Shown: one piece after another, positions 60,707 to 64,000 of the stretch
Numbering within the stretch: the stretch's first letter is position 1
Layout of the letters: each line of letters opens with the position of its first letter
The notes under the pieces: model-generated
The model's input: only the letters and a program-made list of their open reading frames with translations
Database searches by the model: none
What the model was told of the DNA's origin: nothing
Position numbers and translations under genes: made by a program
DNA from: Choanephora cucurbitarum
Lineage: Eukaryota; Mucoromycota; Mucoromycetes; Mucorales; Choanephoraceae
DNA: 64,000 nucleotides
Direction of reading: 5' to 3'
Assembly (NCBI GenBank): GCA_025331435.1
Contig: JAIWNI010000014.1
Location: forward strand, 372,001-436,000

Positions 60707-61233
60707 AATTAACTATCTTATATGTAAAGTGCTGTTTATGCGAAAAAAGCTCTTATACTCATGAATTTTTTTACTCAGTTCGAATGATCTTAAAATTTCA
60801 AAAGGCACATAGAACGAAGAACAGTCTAAGAAAAACACACAGAGATGGAACATATCTGAGGACTTGGAAGAAAAAATGTAAAAAAAAAAGAAAGAAGTTG
60901 AAAATGTATGAGAAGGTGATGGCCCAAAGACTTAGAGAAAAAACAAAACCCCCTTTTTTTCGATTCATAGAAAATCAACTTGGAGGTGGTGATGAGTTGT
61001 GAAAAAAAGCCAATTTTCTTCTTTGCCTGTTACGCTCAAAATGCTCAAAATCGCTACTTGGGGTGGTGATGGTGATGTTTGCCTTGTTTGTGTTGAAAGC
61101 ATAACTCTAAATGTTTTTTCTTCTCTTCAATGGATATCATTGTTTGCTCTTTTCTGTTACTTTTTATCTATATTAAACTCTATATCTGAAGACAAAGGTA
61201 AAAAGGATGGAGAAGATCGTTCTATATCAACAA

Positions 61234-61280
61234 GAAAGGAAAGGAAAGGAAAGGAAAGGAAAGGAAAGGAAAGGAAAGGG
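61234..61280 (-). repeat. (CCTTT)n microsatellite, mirror copy
   Basis: Same unit number as the left-arm tract by eye, directly 3' of the right-arm gene. The shorter TTCT tract further out, by contrast, has changed. Confidence 0.9.
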
Positions 61281-61281
61281 T

Positions 61282-62969
61282 TTATTGGCATATTTTTTGT
61301 TTCTTATTATTGGCATAGATATTCTTGTACATTTCAAAGGATGGGAAGGGGGTTAACGAAGGAGAAGAGGAGGGGTTTGGCTTACAGAAGTTTTCATAGA
61401 TGTGCATGATATTAAAAATCGAGTTCAATTGTGAGGGGAATGTCTTCAAGTCGGAGTAAAAGAAGGGAAGGGTGATGGTTTCAATGTGGTTCATAAGGAA
61501 GACATTCTTTGCTTTGGTCATTACATAGAACTTGATCTGTTTAGCTACAACGTGGAAGCACACTACAGCATCAACGCCACCACTGCTCAGGATTTGGCAT
61601 CCAAAGATGCCCAAACGGAGCACGTCCCACTCAACACCGACTTTGCTTGTGCCCGAAGGCTTCACTTCACCGACAACGTTTTTTTGGGTGCCCTTGACTT
61701 CAACAAGGTAATCTGGGCGGCAGTTCTTCAACATATCATCATCTTTGTCAAAGACCAAGTTTGATCTATAAGGAAAAAATGTGTAAGTTTTTTTTTAACA
61801 AATTAAAACGGGCTACAAAGACTTACGCATAGGCATCATGATCTTTGCTTATTTTGAACATAGCCTTCATCAGGCTATGTACAAAAGATGTCTGGAGCTG
61901 CATTTCTCCGACCTTTTTCTCTTTAGCAATCAATTCGTCAGCACTAGATAGTGAAAGAGATAGAAGAGTGTCAGTCAGAAATAACAAATGGTTAATTCTT
62001 GTGTGTACTTACAGACAAGAAACAAGGCTTATCAATCTCTTGACTGCAGGGCTGGTTTGATTCAACCTCATCTTGCTTAACTTGTCTTGAAAGTCTTCTA
62101 AATCTTCAAAACAATCGTCTTCAAAGTCCTGTGAATAGAGACGACATTAGCTATAAAAAAAAGGAAATCAAAAGAAGACAATGTATACTTACAGAGATCA
62201 GATCTTCCAGTTCTGCTTTGACGCAGGAAGGAAAACGCTTGGGAGGCCCCCAGATCTTTTTCTTGTATCTCTTGCCAATCTTGGACAAGATACCAGCGTT
62301 GAAGTAGTTGTCATAAGCTGAGTCAACTACCAGATCGACTTTTACGACATCTGCCAACGCCCTATCAAAAAAAAAAAGAAATTAGTATTGTGAGATAGAT
62401 TCAATGCAACTGGCTGTAAATAAGACGACACATACAAGAGCTTGGCAATGTCCTTGGGCATTTGAGTACAGTAATCGCGGTACTCATCGTTCTTCAACTC
62501 GGCGTAAGCTTCTTCTTTCATGCTTTTCAGAGAAGCGCTGATGTCAACATGGTCAACAACAAATGGAGCTCCAGAGAACTCAGGCAACTCGAATTCATTC
62601 AATCTATCAAATTACATGAGTTTAATCTGTTACACAATGCTCTTCTTACAGTATGACAGTTACTTCTTGAATGTTTGAGAGAACAATCGCTTTGAAGATG
62701 ATGCGATGCTGAAGAGGGAAAGGAAAGGTTAAGATAAATACATGTCAAGAGCTATCCTTTTTGTATCTTCAATATTTACGTGATAGACTAGATGAAAGTG
62801 CAAATTAGCCAGATCTGTTTTTTTTTAGAAATTGAAACGCGATTAAAAACTTACTTTTGTTTCTTTTGAGCAATTAAGCTATCAAAAAAAAAAAAATTAG
62901 ATTAGAATGTTCTTTGACATATAGACAAAATAATTTATGCAATAACAGACAACATCTTACAGTAGACAT
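61282..62969 (-). CDS. PD-(D/E)XK-like multi-exon protein (arm gene, right copy)
   Basis: Mirror copy of the left-arm gene, encoding an identical 379-residue protein as far as read. Exons by reflection: 62969-62961, 62878-62855, 62787-62780, 62708-62664, 62603-62436, 62361-62193, 62128-62013, 61943-61827 and 61765-61282. Both copies have their 3' ends facing the spacer and their 5' ends outward. If both are transcribed past their ends, convergent transcripts would meet across the LINE-bearing spacer. Nuclease function rests on the Asp237, Glu252, Lys254 motif only. Confidence 0.75.
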
Positions 62970-64000
62970 AGTAAAACAGTAATGGAGCAGTAATGGAGCA
63001 GTAATAATGAGTTGAGAGTAAATAGAATCAGTGAATAATAGAATGAATAGATCAAGAAGAAAAGACAAAAAAAATAGTTTGCTACCTAGACTACGAATAT
63101 TTATCGGAATGCATTTATTTCTTGTCGCCTGGGTATGAATATTGTCATGATGCTTGAAGCTATGGAAACCAGTCAGCAATAAAGAATGCGTTTGAATGAA
63201 ATGTCACTGTCTTCTTTTTGTCGCTGCTTTGTATCATCATGATCTGCTACCTTTTCTTCTTTCTGCTGTTGGCTCTTGTTTTCCTGATCTGTTGCTCTTC
63301 CGTCCTTCTGTGACTTTTGTCATTTGGCGTTCTAGATTAGCCAATACAGGACATTGTTATGAAATATTAAGAGTGGATGTAACCTCAGAATGGTAGATGA
63401 AGGCCATTTAGTTATGTAATACTCGTGTAATTAATGCAATATTATATAAGCGGCAAATACAGATGGCCAATCTATTGTTTCAGATATTTTATTTATCGCA
63501 AGTAAAAAGGAACACGCAAAGGAGGTTATTACATATCTCTTCAAGCCCCTTCTGTAACAAGTAACCAAGAGCCAAGTAATTGTCTTCCTAAAGGTAAAAG
63601 CACATCATAGATTTTAGTCCCAAGTTTTCCTAGCTAATTGAGTATTTCACATGAAAGCAAGAGAACACAGGAGAAAAGATAGTGTTGCATGACAGGTGTA
63701 ACTATAACTGTTTAATCCCATTGTTAAACTATTTTATTCGGAAAGTGCTCCGGCTGGGATATCGCTTATCAGCTCTTTGTCTGAGACATCTAATGGTTTT
63801 GTCAAAACTATCCATAAGTTTAGCTCTATTGACCGTTTAAAAGATGACTATCTGTGCTTGCAGTAATATAAAGAGTACATGCCAGTCGCAACTAATGGCT
63901 GTGGCTTAGGGTTTATGTTCCGTATAGCAGCTGGTGCAGAGCACTATTAACACTGATAAGAAAGAAAGAAAGAAAGAAAAGATACAGCAGGTGACGGACA

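Larger units (their letters stand above)
60814..64000 (-). repeat. Right arm of giant inverted repeat (runs off the window)
   Basis: Reverse complement of 50689-53879 with one 4-bp microsatellite unit fewer near 63959-63980. The inner end is at 60814. The outer end is not reached, so true arm length is at least 3187 bp. Identity includes introns and microsatellites, which implies a recent duplication, ongoing gene conversion or an assembly duplication. Confidence 0.95.

Overview
The window looks like a chromosome segment of an early-diverging filamentous fungus, most likely Mucoromycota/Mucorales. The reasons are eukaryotic genes with many short introns (about 50-70 nt, GTAAGT-like donors, occasional AAG or GAG acceptors), AT-rich intergenic DNA full of A/T runs, fungal housekeeping genes, and mobile elements of kinds I associate with Mucoromycota (Helitrons, Tc1/mariner-like, CACTA-like and non-LTR elements). 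The lineage is inferred from protein character, not from a search.

The left half (1-31 kb) is ordinary gene-dense euchromatin. In order it holds a DHHC palmitoyltransferase, the exosome-cofactor RNA helicase SKI2, a secreted M28 aminopeptidase, tRNA 2'-phosphotransferase (TPT1), an apparently intact Helitron with a 1562-residue Rep-helicase, a transcription-factor-like protein without a visible zinc cluster, inositol-3-phosphate synthase (INO1), arginyl-tRNA synthetase, the GET1/WRB tail-anchor insertion receptor, the AP-3 delta subunit, and a tetra-BRCT protein resembling the N-terminal half of Rtt107/Brc1. Exon boundaries were derived by hand; summed exon lengths keep frame wherever totals are given.

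From 31 kb on the DNA is gene-poor and repeat-rich. Two small genes stand out: a secreted protein with the hallmarks of a Streptomyces subtilisin inhibitor (SSI), and a twin-CX9C protein of the COA4 type. Between them and beyond lie transposase remnants, a TA-flanked MITE, a LINE relic, a perfect 100-bp-arm hairpin, a decayed multi-exon gene copy, a decayed second Helitron (43.2-47.9 kb) and a 288-bp tandem duplication.

The right end (50.7-64.0 kb) is the most unusual part. Two arms of at least 3.19 kb are inverted copies of each other. By the comparisons I made they differ by one 4-bp microsatellite unit, and the right arm runs off the window. Each arm carries the same nine-exon gene for a 379-residue protein with a PD-(D/E)XK-like motif. 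The 6.9-kb spacer holds a 1015-bp element with 116-bp terminal inverted repeats and 8-bp target duplications, a 414-bp CACTA-type palindromic MITE, and a decayed two-ORF LINE. A third, broken copy of the arm gene lies at 41.1-42.4 kb, so this unit is itself a dispersed repeat.
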